A stretch of 20,041 nucleotides of DNA, taken from NCBI GenBank assembly GCA_037176905.1, contig JBBBWG010012035.1:1-20041 (forward strand). The letters run 5' to 3'. Shown here piece by piece: positions 1 to 10,239 of this stretch (position 1 is its first letter; every line of letters starts with the position of its first letter). The notes under the pieces are model-generated. The model worked only from the letters and a program-made list of their open reading frames with translations. It did not search any database and was not told the DNA's origin. The stretch is from Azolla pinnata (lineage: Eukaryota > Streptophyta > Polypodiopsida > Salviniales > Salviniaceae). Both the position numbers and the translations under genes were made by a program.

Positions 1-24
1 GCGCATGCGTAAAAACGCAAGCAT

Positions 25-26
<2 letters not shown>

Positions 27-67
<41 letters not shown>
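27..67. repeat. (AT)n microsatellite
   Basis: An uninterrupted alternating AT run of about 41 bp. It is a simple dinucleotide microsatellite with no associated gene feature. Confidence 0.95.
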
Positions 68-68
<1 letters not shown>

Positions 69-282
69 TCGACAAGTCGAGATCGATGTACGATCAGCCG
101 TGTCGATGCCCGACCCTCGGCTTGCTGCAGATCGCCCAATCGGATCACTCATCATCGGGCGTTAGAATGGAACTCGTACGCAGTCGGCAGCGCCGCAGTG
201 GCGTGGAAAGCAGCGGACGAGAAGAAGATGGGCGCGTGAGACTTCCGAGAACCAGGCACTCGGACCTGTCCACGAGGTAACC

Positions 283-317
283 GGAATCTTGAATCTGGAA
301 TCTTGAATCTGGAATCT
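283..317. repeat. 14-bp tandem repeat, 2.5 copies
   Basis: The unit GGAATCTTGAATCT occurs twice in perfect tandem and is followed by a half copy (GGAATCT). Confidence 0.9.
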
Positions 318-438
318 CTCGCCGCCGCCTGCTTCCGATCGATCCCAACCGCTGGCAGTCGCCATCAGCGCTCGTGCGTGTAAATGTTATGGCGACAGTT
401 TGTTACATGACCCAAACGATGGGGATGGATTTTTAGGG

Positions 439-513
439 TGATGCTGATGACGATGATGTTGCTGCTATTGATGATGATGATGATGATGATGGTGATGATG
501 GTGATGATGGTGA
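439..513. repeat. Imperfect (GAT)n/(GGTGAT)n microsatellite
   Basis: A GAT-rich trinucleotide tract, with pure (GAT)n around 468-490 followed by GGTGAT hexamer variants. The reverse complement is the same (ATC/CAC) class that fills the GPAT intron at 16797-17780 and recurs at 9306-9370. Confidence 0.9.
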
Positions 514-1777
514 AGGCGCAGTTGCCAAGTTGACTGTTCTCGCCGCAATCTTTCATCGTCATGATCATCACCTTGTATGCGCCATATCTATAGCGTGATG
601 ACCAGTAATCAGCCAGTTCGAATCCACGTGGAGAGCCTCGCTTCCATCCGACTCCCATGTTAGATTCTCTCGAAACAATATCTTTAGAAGCAGCTTCGCA
701 GGGTTGACCTTTGGCCCACGAGACAGAGACGTCGTACATCCAAGGACTTGCATGCACCAAATCGAAGGCAAAGATCGCTAAGTCGGACACTAAACGATTG
801 ATTATCGGCGCATGAAACGCATCGGGGACTTTAGATAGATCGAGGTGCAGATTCCCTTCCCCGATCTCCGATCGCACGATCGAGCACGATGCAAATTGGG
901 GCACACAGATTCATCTGTCTAGGTATGGTTTGGGAGTCCATAGTTTTCGGGAGTTCCAAGGCTCTAATGGACGTCGCTAAAGATGTCGAGGATATTCTGC
1001 TCGCTTAGCGGCACACAACAAAGATGCCGAGGATATTCCACGTACTTACGTAGACTTTTCCGCAGGAAATTATGTTGCCGGATTCAGCGAAGATGCTTTC
1101 CGCTTTTCTTTCCTACGTTCAAGCATCCGTACCAATCGACCCAGCATCGGGCTTTCTGTTTTTTTAATCCCAATTGCAAGCCACTACCCGCATACAATTA
1201 ATTCGATTCCCGAATCGCTTGTCAAAATATCCAGCCATTAGTGGGTACAAACTATGTTTGATTGCAAATCCGACTAAAAAAAAAGAGAAGTTTAGCACCA
1301 CATCCCGATCGAGATGGTAATAATATATGATCGATCGATCGATTGAAGATTCCATCAGAAAGCAATCACAGGGCTTTGAAGACCCTTTCAGAGCAGTGAT
1401 CTAACCATCTCTCTACATAGAACAACTGATTTGTGGTGGTTTTGATCTCCATGCAAAGGGAGATCAGAGAGGTTCCTTTTGGGCTCTCATGACAATATAT
1501 TGCATTTCAACCCCTTCCAATATCATCTAGTAAAGAGATGCTGATGCTGATGCCTGATCAACATGGTTGGTTAGTTTACTCCACAACTTGACAAGTATCA
1601 CTGACCTGCTTCCTCGACAAATGAGAGTGGTAAGATTACTGAACAAAAAAGGAGCGTTTCCACGCTCTTTTGCTTCCACTGCTATTTTCATGACAAGATA
1701 TGATGGAGTTTGTGGCGCATCGAAGTACCATCTGAAGAGCTCGCGTGCATATATGTCTCTGCATATGACTTGCGAGA

Positions 1778-4700
1778 TCATTCGTCTTCTTGCTCAGACT
1801 TTTGTTTCTTCCATCGATATGCAGCTTCGAGGATCTTCAGATTTGGCTGCATTCCTGTCTCCTCCGGGAAGATATAATCCGTGTACTCCTCAAATCTACA
1901 ACAAATTTTTGAACGCATGCATGTAAATCGCATCAATACATTGTAAACACTACACACCTACATGTATATAGATACAATTTATCGAATGCATACATATCTG
2001 GAAAAACCAAAACTTCGTGTTCGAAAATATACGTACCCTGCAGATGTGCCGTCATCATTGAAGAGTGGACGTTTCCGCTTCACCCGCCTTGGCATCTTCT
2101 TCTGAACAATTGACGCATCGCCCAGGTCACCATAGCCCTTCTCCATGTCCCTCCATTCCTCCAACAACATTGCTCGCTCCTCCTTCTGGTCAGGGGCAGA
2201 TGTCCGCAATGACTCAAAGGCCCTTTCAAATACATCTGTCCCATATAGAAACAGAGAAAAAATGCATCAGCTTTCTTGCTTGAGTCGAACAAGTCAAACC
2301 AAGTCAAATCACCATGATTCTGCTTGCATAATGACCTTACAACTTTGGAAATGCAAACTAACCACATGTAGCCATGTAACCCTATGTTTTGATGCACAAC
2401 GTACATAATTTCGAAGCAGAAATTGTTTTGTAGGTAGCAGCAATAAAGACCAAAACAGCTACAACACACACATGCACGCACACACACATACACACATAAG
2501 TTTTATCATAAATTTGAAATATTAATATGGAAAGCTAACAAAAATGACCCAAAACCACCATTTGTGTATCCACAAGATCTCATGTATATGTAACATACCT
2601 CGAGATCGGAGAAGTCGTTGCTTTCTCTGAGCAATTTCATCCTCATCTTCAGTGATTTCCTCCAAAGGAACTGTGGCCTCAAATTTTGCATAGCTCACCC
2701 ACACTTTGAGATGCTTCGTTCGGTCCAGAAGCCGCTCATATAATTCACGTGTTCGATCATGCTCTCCTTCTGAGATTTCAAACTCAATGTATGCCTGCGA
2801 CACATGCAAAAGGCTTTCAGTGTGCCCACCAAGGAACATAACTATTCAATGAGTGAAATTACCCAAATACCCCTTCAATTTTCCACTGACATGATTTTTC
2901 TAAATGTATATCTGAAATCCCCAAAAACGCCCACAAATTTGACGTTCTTTCTCAAAAATCACTTCTCTCTTTAAATGTGGGTACTTGCCATGTTTTTGGG
3001 AAAGCGAAATCATAAAAACAACAGTTTTCATACTTTTTCTCAGAATTTCAATTATCAGGAATATTTTGGGGAATCCTGTGAAAATTTGAGGGGTATTGGG
3101 TAAAATGCTTCAAATATTACTAATAATACCTTCCAAAGTAATTCTGGCATGTCAAGAACCGGTTGTGTAATAGCCAGCTCGAAGATTGCCCGACCCCTCT
3201 CTGTTTCTCCAAGGGATCTCTCAAGCTCCGCAAATTTACTCCATGCATAGCAATTTGAAGGAGCCCATTCAAGATATTTCTCATATAGTGTCCTACACCT
3301 ATCTATATTGCCAAGCTGGAGCTCTATTTCAATGTATGTCTTGAATATCTATCAAAATAATGGAAATTAGTATGCAGTCGAAGGTTATGAAGTTCATATG
3401 AAACTTGAAAAGATGTTTACTTAAGAACTCAAAATGAAATACACATGGCTACATTATGGATCGTATGGTATTTATATAAGAACTTACTTTATCCTTTGGG
3501 GCCATACCAATTGCATTACCAAGAATCCTTCTAGCTGCCTTCAGGTCCTTCTGCCGTATCTCATATTGAGCTGACAAAATCCAAATCTTCGCAAATGAAA
3601 ACTTCTTGTGTGGAATAAGCTTCAAACATTCCCTGGATGCAATGGACAAAATTTAAGCATAGATTTGGACAACTTTCATTGCATTAGAAACAAATATGGA
3701 TCGACATCAATCATACTTATAGACATCTCGTGTTCTATCCATATCCTGAGCCTCCAGTTCTTCAAATAACGCATAGTTTATCCTGCACAAAATGCAGATT
3801 GAACACAATTTCACATAGGATTCGAATTTTGGGAGTTCAAAAGGGCAACAACTAACATTGCAATGACTCTGATAGAGATTGTAAAATTCTGAAGCCATAA
3901 CATAAGCACTTATCCCATATCCATTGCCTAAATATCAAATAAACAAAACGACAATGGCAACAAGAGAGAACGACAATGGCTTCAAAGTAAAAATCAAACA
4001 AAAAAAGGAATAGGAGAGAAAGGCACAGAAACATCCAAAAACCCAAGATTTCTATCAAATAAACCCTAGACAATGGCTAAATGTTGATGGTTGTAATCAT
4101 CATCTGATAAGCTACGTACAATGTTTCTTTCTGAATATTTCATAGGATGACACTGAATTCATCATGTTCTTGAATACAAAGGAGACATATAGTAGCAAAA
4201 AAAAGGTTATATGAATACCGTAGTTTGGTTAAATGTACCATGAAGACAAAAGCCATGCTGACAAGGAGAAAGCAGTATATACAAATGAAAGTCTTCATTG
4301 GGTCATCAAGTTCTTGAGAATAGTAAAGAACTCACTGTCTAAGTTATCCAGTTCATAAGAGATGTTTCCTATATGCATATGTAATGGTTGTTAAAAGAAG
4401 TACAATTTTATCTATGAAATACGTTTAGAATACCCAGAAGTATTTAATGCGTATACCACGTTTTGGAACTGCAACTTCAAATCTGTTTCGCATATTCCAC
4501 TTACTTAACAAGTATTTTCAGTTTTTAACATATATTTGACGTTTTAAAACTGAAACTTCAAAACTGTTCCATGTATTCTAAGTATTCTACATGCGTAACA
4601 AGTATTTTACGTTTTCCTCACTCAATGGAGGCATTGATATGATCTTAAAATACTTCAACCTTGGCCTTTTCCTTTAAAACGAACTGATTTTCTCATCAAC

Positions 4701-6213
4701 CTATGTTTTTGGCGTGTTCATTTATTGAGTGACGTTTCCTGAGTGAAAACTGTACGGAATAGTCAGCTAGGTTCATAAAAAATTAGCAAACCTACCTTGT
4801 TTGAGTCAACATATATGTATACATCAGAAGAAACTAATGAATTCAACTACTATGGAAAATAGGTAGAAGACTTTGAAGTATGTAGCATACATAATGTACA
4901 CATATTGTGTGCTAGGCGTTTTGTAGCATGGGTATATGCAACAGTGCTTGCCCCTAATATGCATTAATTGTGTATTATTCGTTTTGTCCATGCTTTTGAC
5001 CACACTATTCTCTCACTCAAACCACCAGCAGGAACAAACAAGGACATGCATTTTCTTACCAGAGATATATATAACGTTGCCAATATCGTTTCTCTTCTGC
5101 TGGAGGTATATTAGCAATTGCCCTCTCATACACTTCACGAACCCTCTCTTTATTCCCAGCAGTCTCTTCGAGTTTCGCATAATCAAACCACACGTCGTAA
5201 TTACGCCCATTCTTCTTCACTTCTTCCTCATATTGAAACCTCTTCCTCCCCAGAACAACATCCTCAATTCCTTCAGTGTCACCAAACTGCTTCTCAAACA
5301 CAACAAATTTCCTGTACAACTCTTCAGCTTGGCCCTTCGGAATATGATCCAAAGCATACTTATATATGCAACGAGCTCGATCGATTTCTTTACATCTCTC
5401 TTCAAATTGAGCGAATGCGACAAACAACTCTTCGGTTTGACCATCTTCACCAAGCTGTTCAATGGCTCTCTCGTAGCAAGCTCTTCCACGAGCAATATCT
5501 CCATTCTTAACCTCGAATTTAGCATATCTAATCCAAGCCTTAACAGTAGGGAGAGATTCGACATATCTTTCATAGATGCTGCGGGCGCGATCAATCTCAT
5601 TGTATCGGATCTCAAACTTGATATAAGCTGCCCATCCATGGTGGTCAGGTTGCCAATCCATCCATCGTTCGAACACTTGTCGAGCACCCGAATGGTTACC
5701 AAGCATCTCTTCCATGTGTATATACTTATACCACAACTGATCGACTCTAGGCAAGAGGCTGACAGCTCGATCCCATACATTCCGGGCATGGTTAATGAAC
5801 CGGTTCTTCATCTCCATCTCGGCATACTTCAGCCACAAAGTGGTGTTCCGATGGTCAACCTCGAGGGCGCGTTCCCACACTGACCTAGCCCTAGCGAAAT
5901 CCTTCTGCGATTCTTCCCATTGGGCATATTTAACCCAAACGCTGATGTTCCATCGGACGCGGCGGATTTGGTCCTCAAATTCTTTCCTCCTGCGGAGCCG
6001 ATACTCTCCAAGCTCCTGGCCATCGGTGATCTTCTGCTTCGGAGGTCTTATCTCTGCTTCTTGCCGCTCCCTGGCTTCACGGAGAATCTGCTCAGCTGTG
6101 ATCTGGATCTGGGCAGGGGTCTTGTTCTTCACTCGTGTAGGACGAGGTAGCTTCACCTCCGTCTCTTTCCGGGTTAGAAACCCTAATGATGGGTCTGCAT
6201 CCTTAAACGACAT
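1778..6213 (-). CDS. CRNKL1: Crooked-neck-like pre-mRNA splicing factor (Clf1/Syf3/CRNKL1), 7 exons, complete
   Basis: Nuclear HAT-repeat scaffold of the Prp19-associated (NTC) spliceosome complex; in the family it is needed for spliceosome assembly and activation. Minus-strand exons read from sequence: 6213-5060, 3782-3717, 3632-3488, 3348-3130, 2794-2599, 2235-2037, 1895-1778. All introns are GT-AG and the reading phase is kept at every junction. The joined product is 698 residues, close to the usual plant and animal length of about 690-700. Residues 1-70 carry the conserved N-terminal segment ([20 protein letters not shown]). About 15 HAT repeats of the W..Y..xE...AR.xxERA type follow, from about residue 87 to 640, for example [20 protein letters not shown] and [10 protein letters not shown]. 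The C-terminus ends in the conserved [14 protein letters not shown] plus an acidic tail. The start is the first ATG of the conserved MSFKD context. No frameshift, stop or missing exon was seen. Third codon positions are not GC-saturated, unlike the GPAT gene. Confidence 0.97.
2795..3129 (-). other. Intron 4 of the Crooked-neck gene
   Basis: A 335-bp intron: 5' site GTATTA directly after the codons for PELLWK, 3' site GTCGCAG directly before those for AYIEFEI. Most of it is occupied by the probable inverted-repeat element described separately. Confidence 0.9.
2855..3108. mobile_element. Probable MITE-like inverted-repeat element inside intron 4
   Basis: The left end (ATTACCCAAATACCCC, then TTCAATTTTC) matches the reverse complement of the right end (TTTTACCCAATACCCC, then TCAAATTTTC), with a few mismatches and a one-base gap. 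This gives terminal inverted repeats of about 25-30 bp bounding roughly 250 bp of AT-rich non-coding DNA. No transposase frame is present. Target-site duplications could not be resolved, so the boundaries are approximate. The end motif resembles that of the element at 8194-8635. An ordinary AT-rich intron with chance symmetry is the alternative. Confidence 0.5.
3783..5059 (-). other. Intron 1 of the Crooked-neck gene (1,277 bp)
   Basis: The largest intron of this gene. The 5' site is CTG|GTAAGA after the codons for RYIYL, splitting a Trp codon; the 3' site is TTGTGCAG|G before those for INYALFEE. The interior is AT-rich with no coding potential. It includes a diverged tandem duplication with a period of about 81 bp, starting at about 4458 and 4539 (both copies contain ACGTTTT..AACTG.AACTTCAAA.CTGTT). 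No other structure was recognised. Confidence 0.93.
4458..4618. repeat. Diverged 81-bp tandem duplication in intron 1
   Basis: The segment beginning ACGTTTTGGAACTGCAACTT recurs 81 bp later as ACGTTTTAAAACTGAAACTT. Both copies continue into a TATTC...TAACAAGTATTTT ending. Many mismatches indicate an old duplication. Confidence 0.6.
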
Positions 6214-6459
6214 CGCGGCTTCTGTTCCAACAAAGCCGAAACCCTAATCTATACCTCTGCGGCTACCTCTAGCCCTAACCCTCGCCACTGCCACTACCCA
6301 CTTTGCTGGCAGCGATGCTTGTTTGCCAGTGGGAAACGAGAATCTTGGAAAAAACGAAAACCCAACCCTAGCAAAGGGGAGGAGGCGAGGAGCAAACAGA
6401 CAATTTCACAGCCGGGAAAACCCTAATCTTGATACCAAAACCAGCTCCCAAAACCCTAA
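6178..6459. promoter_or_regulatory. Telo-box cluster at the 5' end of the Crooked-neck gene
   Basis: The motif AAACCCTAA occurs at 6178-6186 (within the first codons), 6239-6247 (about 26-34 bp upstream of the ATG), 6418-6426 and 6451-6459. Further partial CCCTAA/CCCTAG copies lie between these. In plants this motif is a known promoter element of genes for the growth, translation and RNA-processing machinery, and is bound by telomere-repeat-binding proteins. The motif is seen directly; its function here is inferred from that general knowledge. Confidence 0.6.
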
Positions 6460-6520
6460 AACTGCAGTGGGGGGGCAGGGATATTTGGATTTTACCGATC
6501 TTCTAAGCGAAGAAGCATGA

Positions 6521-6760
6521 GCGAATTCCTTGGGAGGACGAAGGAAGATCCATAGCTGCAGCTGGATTGAAGGAGACCCTGCGGCCCGACCCTGACATAC
6601 CGACAGAGTACGTGCTCTGTGGCTCAGCAGTGCAGACAAAGCCCTGTTTCGTTCATCTGCTCCCTGGTCTGGAATTTCCTGCAGAAGCTAAGGACGAATT
6701 CACGCGGAGAAGAAGGGAGATACGTACCTGCAGCTGCTGGATCGAAGGAGACCCAGACCC
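6521..6760. repeat. Diverged ~170-bp-spaced direct duplication upstream of the Crooked-neck gene
   Basis: Two related segments of about 60-65 bp begin near 6521 and 6694. Both start around GAATTC and end in GCAGCTG..GGAT.GAAGGAGACCC. The best-conserved part is at 6556-6578 versus 6731-6754. It may be an old local duplication in the upstream region; no function is evident. Confidence 0.5.
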
Positions 6761-6762
6761 AG

Positions 6763-6766
6763 AACC

Positions 6767-6802
<36 letters not shown>
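6763..6802. repeat. Interstitial telomere-like repeat array
   Basis: Forty bases made of four AACCCT units, one AAACCCT unit, one more AACCCT and a partial unit. It mixes the six-base (TTAGGG) and seven-base (TTTAGGG, Arabidopsis-type) telomere repeats. It lies about 550 bp upstream of the Crooked-neck start codon in the orientation of the telo-boxes. It is too short to be a chromosome end, and unique sequence follows on both sides. Confidence 0.9.
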
Positions 6803-8193
6803 AGAGTATATGCATACAGAAGCCCTCTCTCTGAAGTTTTTAGTATTTCTTCAAATACCCCTCCAAAATAGAGTGCTTTGTTTTTTTTTTGTGTTTTTTG
6901 TATTTGTTTTTGAGTGTTCTGATGGATTCAGATCCCTCATGAAATGTTTCTACTCCTTGATCCCTGAAACCCCGTGGAGCGATTGATCACCGAAAACAGA
7001 TCAGATGCATGCGTTTCGATGCAAAAAAAACAGTCGGCTTTTTTGCACCCGATGGTAAAAAAAATTCGCTGGAGTCGGTTCCGGTGGACATGATGCCGGA
7101 AGCTGCATGGACAGATCAGCGATCGGAAAGAGAATATCTATGCTTTCTGCTGGGCAGATGATCCGACTCGTCCGAAGGAAGACTTGCCCAACTATCAAAA
7201 AGTTCCTCTCTTTCGATACATCTGCAGTCGGTTAAGAAGGGTGTGCTTATTGTTCGAGAGAGCAAATTGGCGTGTAGAAATATGGAAGTTTTATATACCA
7301 ATCGGTTGGTGATATGTAATATGTATTGGCAAATGGTGCTTGGGGGACTCGATGATTTGTTGTCGGATATTGATGTCTGAGGCGTAAGGTGCAACATGAA
7401 AGTTTAAGACATTGTTTACTGGATCACAGCTTTGCTCAACAATCTTGCTCGAGAACATTGCGACAAACTGCTAATTTAATTGCACCTTTTCTAGTGAATA
7501 ATGGCAAGGAAAGGGTGAACTTTGATCTTGAAATGGAAGATAAGCAAAAAAAAAAATTGATCCATTGTAGAAATTTTTTTTAAGGGGCTCACAATCCAAT
7601 CGCTCCGCGAGAAACATTCCGGGAGAGAATTCAAACTCGTTACACGCTAAGGTTTTCAACAACATTGCTACGATGTGTCCTCGATTCAAACAAGAGAGTA
7701 ACAAAAACTTGATCTAAGTGCATTCTTGTCGAATTCCCACTACGCAAACTTCTTCTTCTTCTTCCAGTAATGGTTATCCTGCCATTAGTTACAATGGTGT
7801 TCAAGCATTTCAATCCTCAACTTCAACATTAAGCCTGGATGATACCCATAGCGTTTGGCATGCTCAATATATTGAACGATTGGATGATGCAACGTTTAGA
7901 CGATCGAGTCAAAGATGATTCTCAAGTATGGGATTGGGACCGTGGCAACGATTTAGACAAATCGCATCAACCAAATGAGAAATACAATGTACCCATCAAC
8001 CGAAGTAAAGATGGCCTCGGTGTCAACAAATGTAATAGTCGAGTTAACAGAATAATTATGTTTTAAGATTTAAGCGCAACAAATAGAGGGTGCATTGCTT
8101 CCATTTATAATCAAAGTATTGATGCACTCCAGACAAGATAGGGTTATGTTGCAATAGATATAATTGCAAAATTGCTCATAATTGTTTTTTTTA
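6803..8193. other. Intergenic DNA, no gene recognised
   Basis: AT-rich sequence with homopolymer A/T tracts. The open frames here are short (under 100 codons), show no recognisable domain and have no supporting splice signals. A short (CTT)n run lies near 7749-7766. Nothing else could be supported. Confidence 0.6.
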
Positions 8194-8635
8194 GGGAAAA
8201 TTACCAAAAAACGCCTAACAAAATTATAAATTACATTTTAATGCCTACCAAAACTGGAAATTATAATTTGATGCCTAGTTTTAAAAATTAATGTGCAACT
8301 AATTGATTAATGCCAAATCCATTAATTGTGAGTTCAACTAACACCAACTGAACCGATAGATTAATACTCGATTACTTGCTTAACACCAAATCAACGTGTT
8401 AATCCATTAATTAGATTCTAGAATTACTTGACCATTGCTAAGCGAATATTGGAAGGGTATCGATTAAGATCAACTGGTGGGAAGCAATTAGGAACAAAGA
8501 TCATACAGACGGGATTAATTGAGTGCTAATTTTTAGTGGGAAGCTAAGATTGGGCGTTAATTAGTAATATTTGATTTCAGTAGGCATTAAAATGTAATTT
8601 ATGAATTTGTTAGGCGTTTTTTTGGTAATTCTCCC
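8194..8635. mobile_element. MITE-like foldback element (non-autonomous DNA transposon), ~442 bp
   Basis: The left end begins GGGAAAATTACC, then A(6)CGCCTAACAAA, then ATAAATTACATTTTAATGCC. The right end, read in reverse complement from 8635, is GGGAGAATTACC, A(7)CGCCTAACAAA, ATAAATTACATTTTAATGCC. That gives terminal inverted repeats of about 58 bp with only a handful of differences. Just inside the left end the motif recurs as a degenerate direct copy of about 30 bp (CCTACCAAAACTGGAAATTA). The interior is AT-rich with no coding frame, so the element is non-autonomous. It is flanked on both sides by runs of 8-9 T, so the target-site duplication cannot be delimited. Long inverted repeats and an AT-rich target suit a Mutator-type MITE, but the superfamily is an inference. 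Confidence 0.85.
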
Positions 8636-9305
8636 CTTTTTTTTTATTTGGTGGCTTTCACTTCTGCCAAAACTTGGACTATTTCCGGCTTCGAAGAGCA
8701 TATGATCAGCTGCACAAGAAACAAAGCTTTTTTTCGTGGGTAAGACTTGGAAGAACTGTAGGAGGTGCTTAACGACGAGTTTAGTGATGGCACCGGCGGA
8801 ACAGTTAGGGTGTAAATCGATTCAAGTTCAACGAATTACTTTAATTTAAACCCCTCGATCTAGTAAGACAAGAGGAACTACGGTTTTTTAACACCTGCGA
8901 CGACATGCAGATCGGTTGGGAGAACATGTTTCACCGCGGAATGGCTATTTCCACCTCCTATCACGCGACTGGCTGTATTATTGAGATTGATATCTCCTGT
9001 TTGTGAACCCATTTTTTTACAGAAGTTTTTCTTTGTATAAATGAGTTTGTCCTGGGTTCGTAAAAAAGCAAAGGTATTGGACAACATACATTAGAGATCT
9101 CCCCCCAACCATTTATTACCTTCTAAACCTTTGGGCTGCCGAGATTTCGTAATCAATGTTTCCGTTGACCACCTTTGGCCGTCCAACGTTCTTCCAGTTC
9201 GTTCCTCGCTGCCTGTTCCTTTCTAGCAACAATCGTCCGTCTGTCGGGGAGCTTCTGGTATGATTGAGGCCATCAATGTGAAAGCGTGTATCGACCGAAT
9301 ACGAA
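8636..9305. other. Intergenic DNA, no gene recognised
   Basis: No coding, RNA or repeat feature could be supported. The minus-strand frame at 8878-9087 (69 codons) resembles no family I know. Confidence 0.55.
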
Positions 9306-9370
9306 CACCATCATCATCGCCATCATCGCCATCATCGCTACCACCATCATCATCATCACCATCGTCATCG
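9306..9370. repeat. (CAT/CAC/CGC)n trinucleotide microsatellite
   Basis: An imperfect tract of CATCATCGC and CACCATCAT units. It is the same repeat class as at 439-513 and in the GPAT intron. Confidence 0.9.
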
Positions 9371-9542
9371 CGTGTACATATGGATATCACGCGGTAGAAG
9401 TAAAAAAGAAGAAACGGTAAGTAAGAACGGGTTACATGTGCATCTGGACATGTGTGTTTTTGGGGAGCTTTTTAGATCAGATGCCATTTACTGCGACTGG
9501 AAGCCCGCGGTTCATGGCGCTCGCTACAGACTATCTGCAATT

Positions 9543-9725
9543 GTTTGTTCATCCATATTCTGCTTTCATTCAATCGATCCCATTGCGTCTGCTCATCCGT
9601 ATGCTCCTCTTCTGGTTCATCCACATCCTTCATTCGATCGATCGATCTCGCTTCCTTTGCTGGTTCATCCGCATCCTTCATTCGGCCCGATGGTTTGCTC
9701 ACCCATATTTCTTCATTCAAGGAGG
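9543..9725. repeat. Degenerate minisatellite (GTTCATCC... units)
   Basis: Related units start at about 9543, 9588, 9612, 9660 and 9698. Each has a core like CTGGTTCATCC[AG]CATCCTTCATTC. The clearest pair (9612 and 9660) is 48 bp apart. Overlapping open frames across this block follow from the repeat and are not called as genes. Confidence 0.65.
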
Positions 9726-10008
9726 CGATTATGCTGAATCTAGCTAGCTACGCGATCCTAGGCGCTTTCACACTGGTAAATAGTCGGCTAGAAGAGCAGG
9801 AAGAATGTGGAGGAGGTCCAGGGACTCGGGACTTATTAGGATTGCACCGATGAAATTAGTGTGAAATACACGCTCCTCCCTCCAGATCTGGCACGTAACG
9901 CCTTCGAATTGCATTGGTGATTCGCGTGAAATCTTTCCACACCAGTAATCAAGCAAAGCAATTTTTTTTTAAGAAGAAGAAGAAGAAATCTCCAATTATT
10001 AGGGATCG

Positions 10009-10239
10009 AAATCATAGAAATGAAAACTAGAATTTACAAACGGATATGTATGTTTCGAAAAGATCTGCCCAAAACATATCAAAAAATTTAGGACACTCTA
10101 ATAGCTTTAGGTATTCCGATACTTATCAAAATCATAGAAATGAAAACTAAAATTTACAAACGGATATGTATGTTTCGAAAAGATCTGTCCAAAATATATC
10201 AAAAAATTTAGGACACTCTAATAGCTTTAGATATTCCGA
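10009..10239. repeat. 120-bp tandem duplication, two copies
   Basis: The segment starting AAATCATAGAAATGAAAACT at 10009 recurs exactly 120 bp later at 10129. The second copy is about 111 bp long and differs at only a few positions (for example CTGCCC/CTGTCC and ACATATC/ATATATC). High identity suggests a fairly recent duplication. No coding content was seen. Confidence 0.92.

Larger units (their letters stand above)
1..1777. other. Non-coding flank downstream of the splicing-factor gene
   Basis: No gene could be supported here. The stretch next to 1777 should contain the 3' UTR of the minus-strand Crooked-neck gene, but no clear polyadenylation signal was identified. The part from 1 to about 520 holds three simple repeats listed separately. 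A minus-strand open frame at 365-904 has about 130 non-repetitive residues before it runs into the (GAT)n tract. I recognise no family in it and cannot connect it to splice sites, so it is not called as a gene. A motif of about 19 bp (AAAGATG[TC]CGAGGATATTC) occurs twice, near 979 and 1020. Confidence 0.6.

Noticed and set aside
616..625. GTTCGAATCC, resembling a tRNA T-loop
   Set aside because: The flanking bases do not form the 5-bp T stem, and no acceptor or anticodon arm is found at the expected distances.
4936..5883. 315-codon plus-strand open frame
   Set aside because: It is antisense to exon 1 of the Crooked-neck gene, whose protein sequence is clearly conserved; no recognisable product.
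9372..9853. Overlapping 82-121-codon frames on both strands
   Set aside because: They fall in a degenerate minisatellite, several frames are equally open, and no family resemblance is seen.
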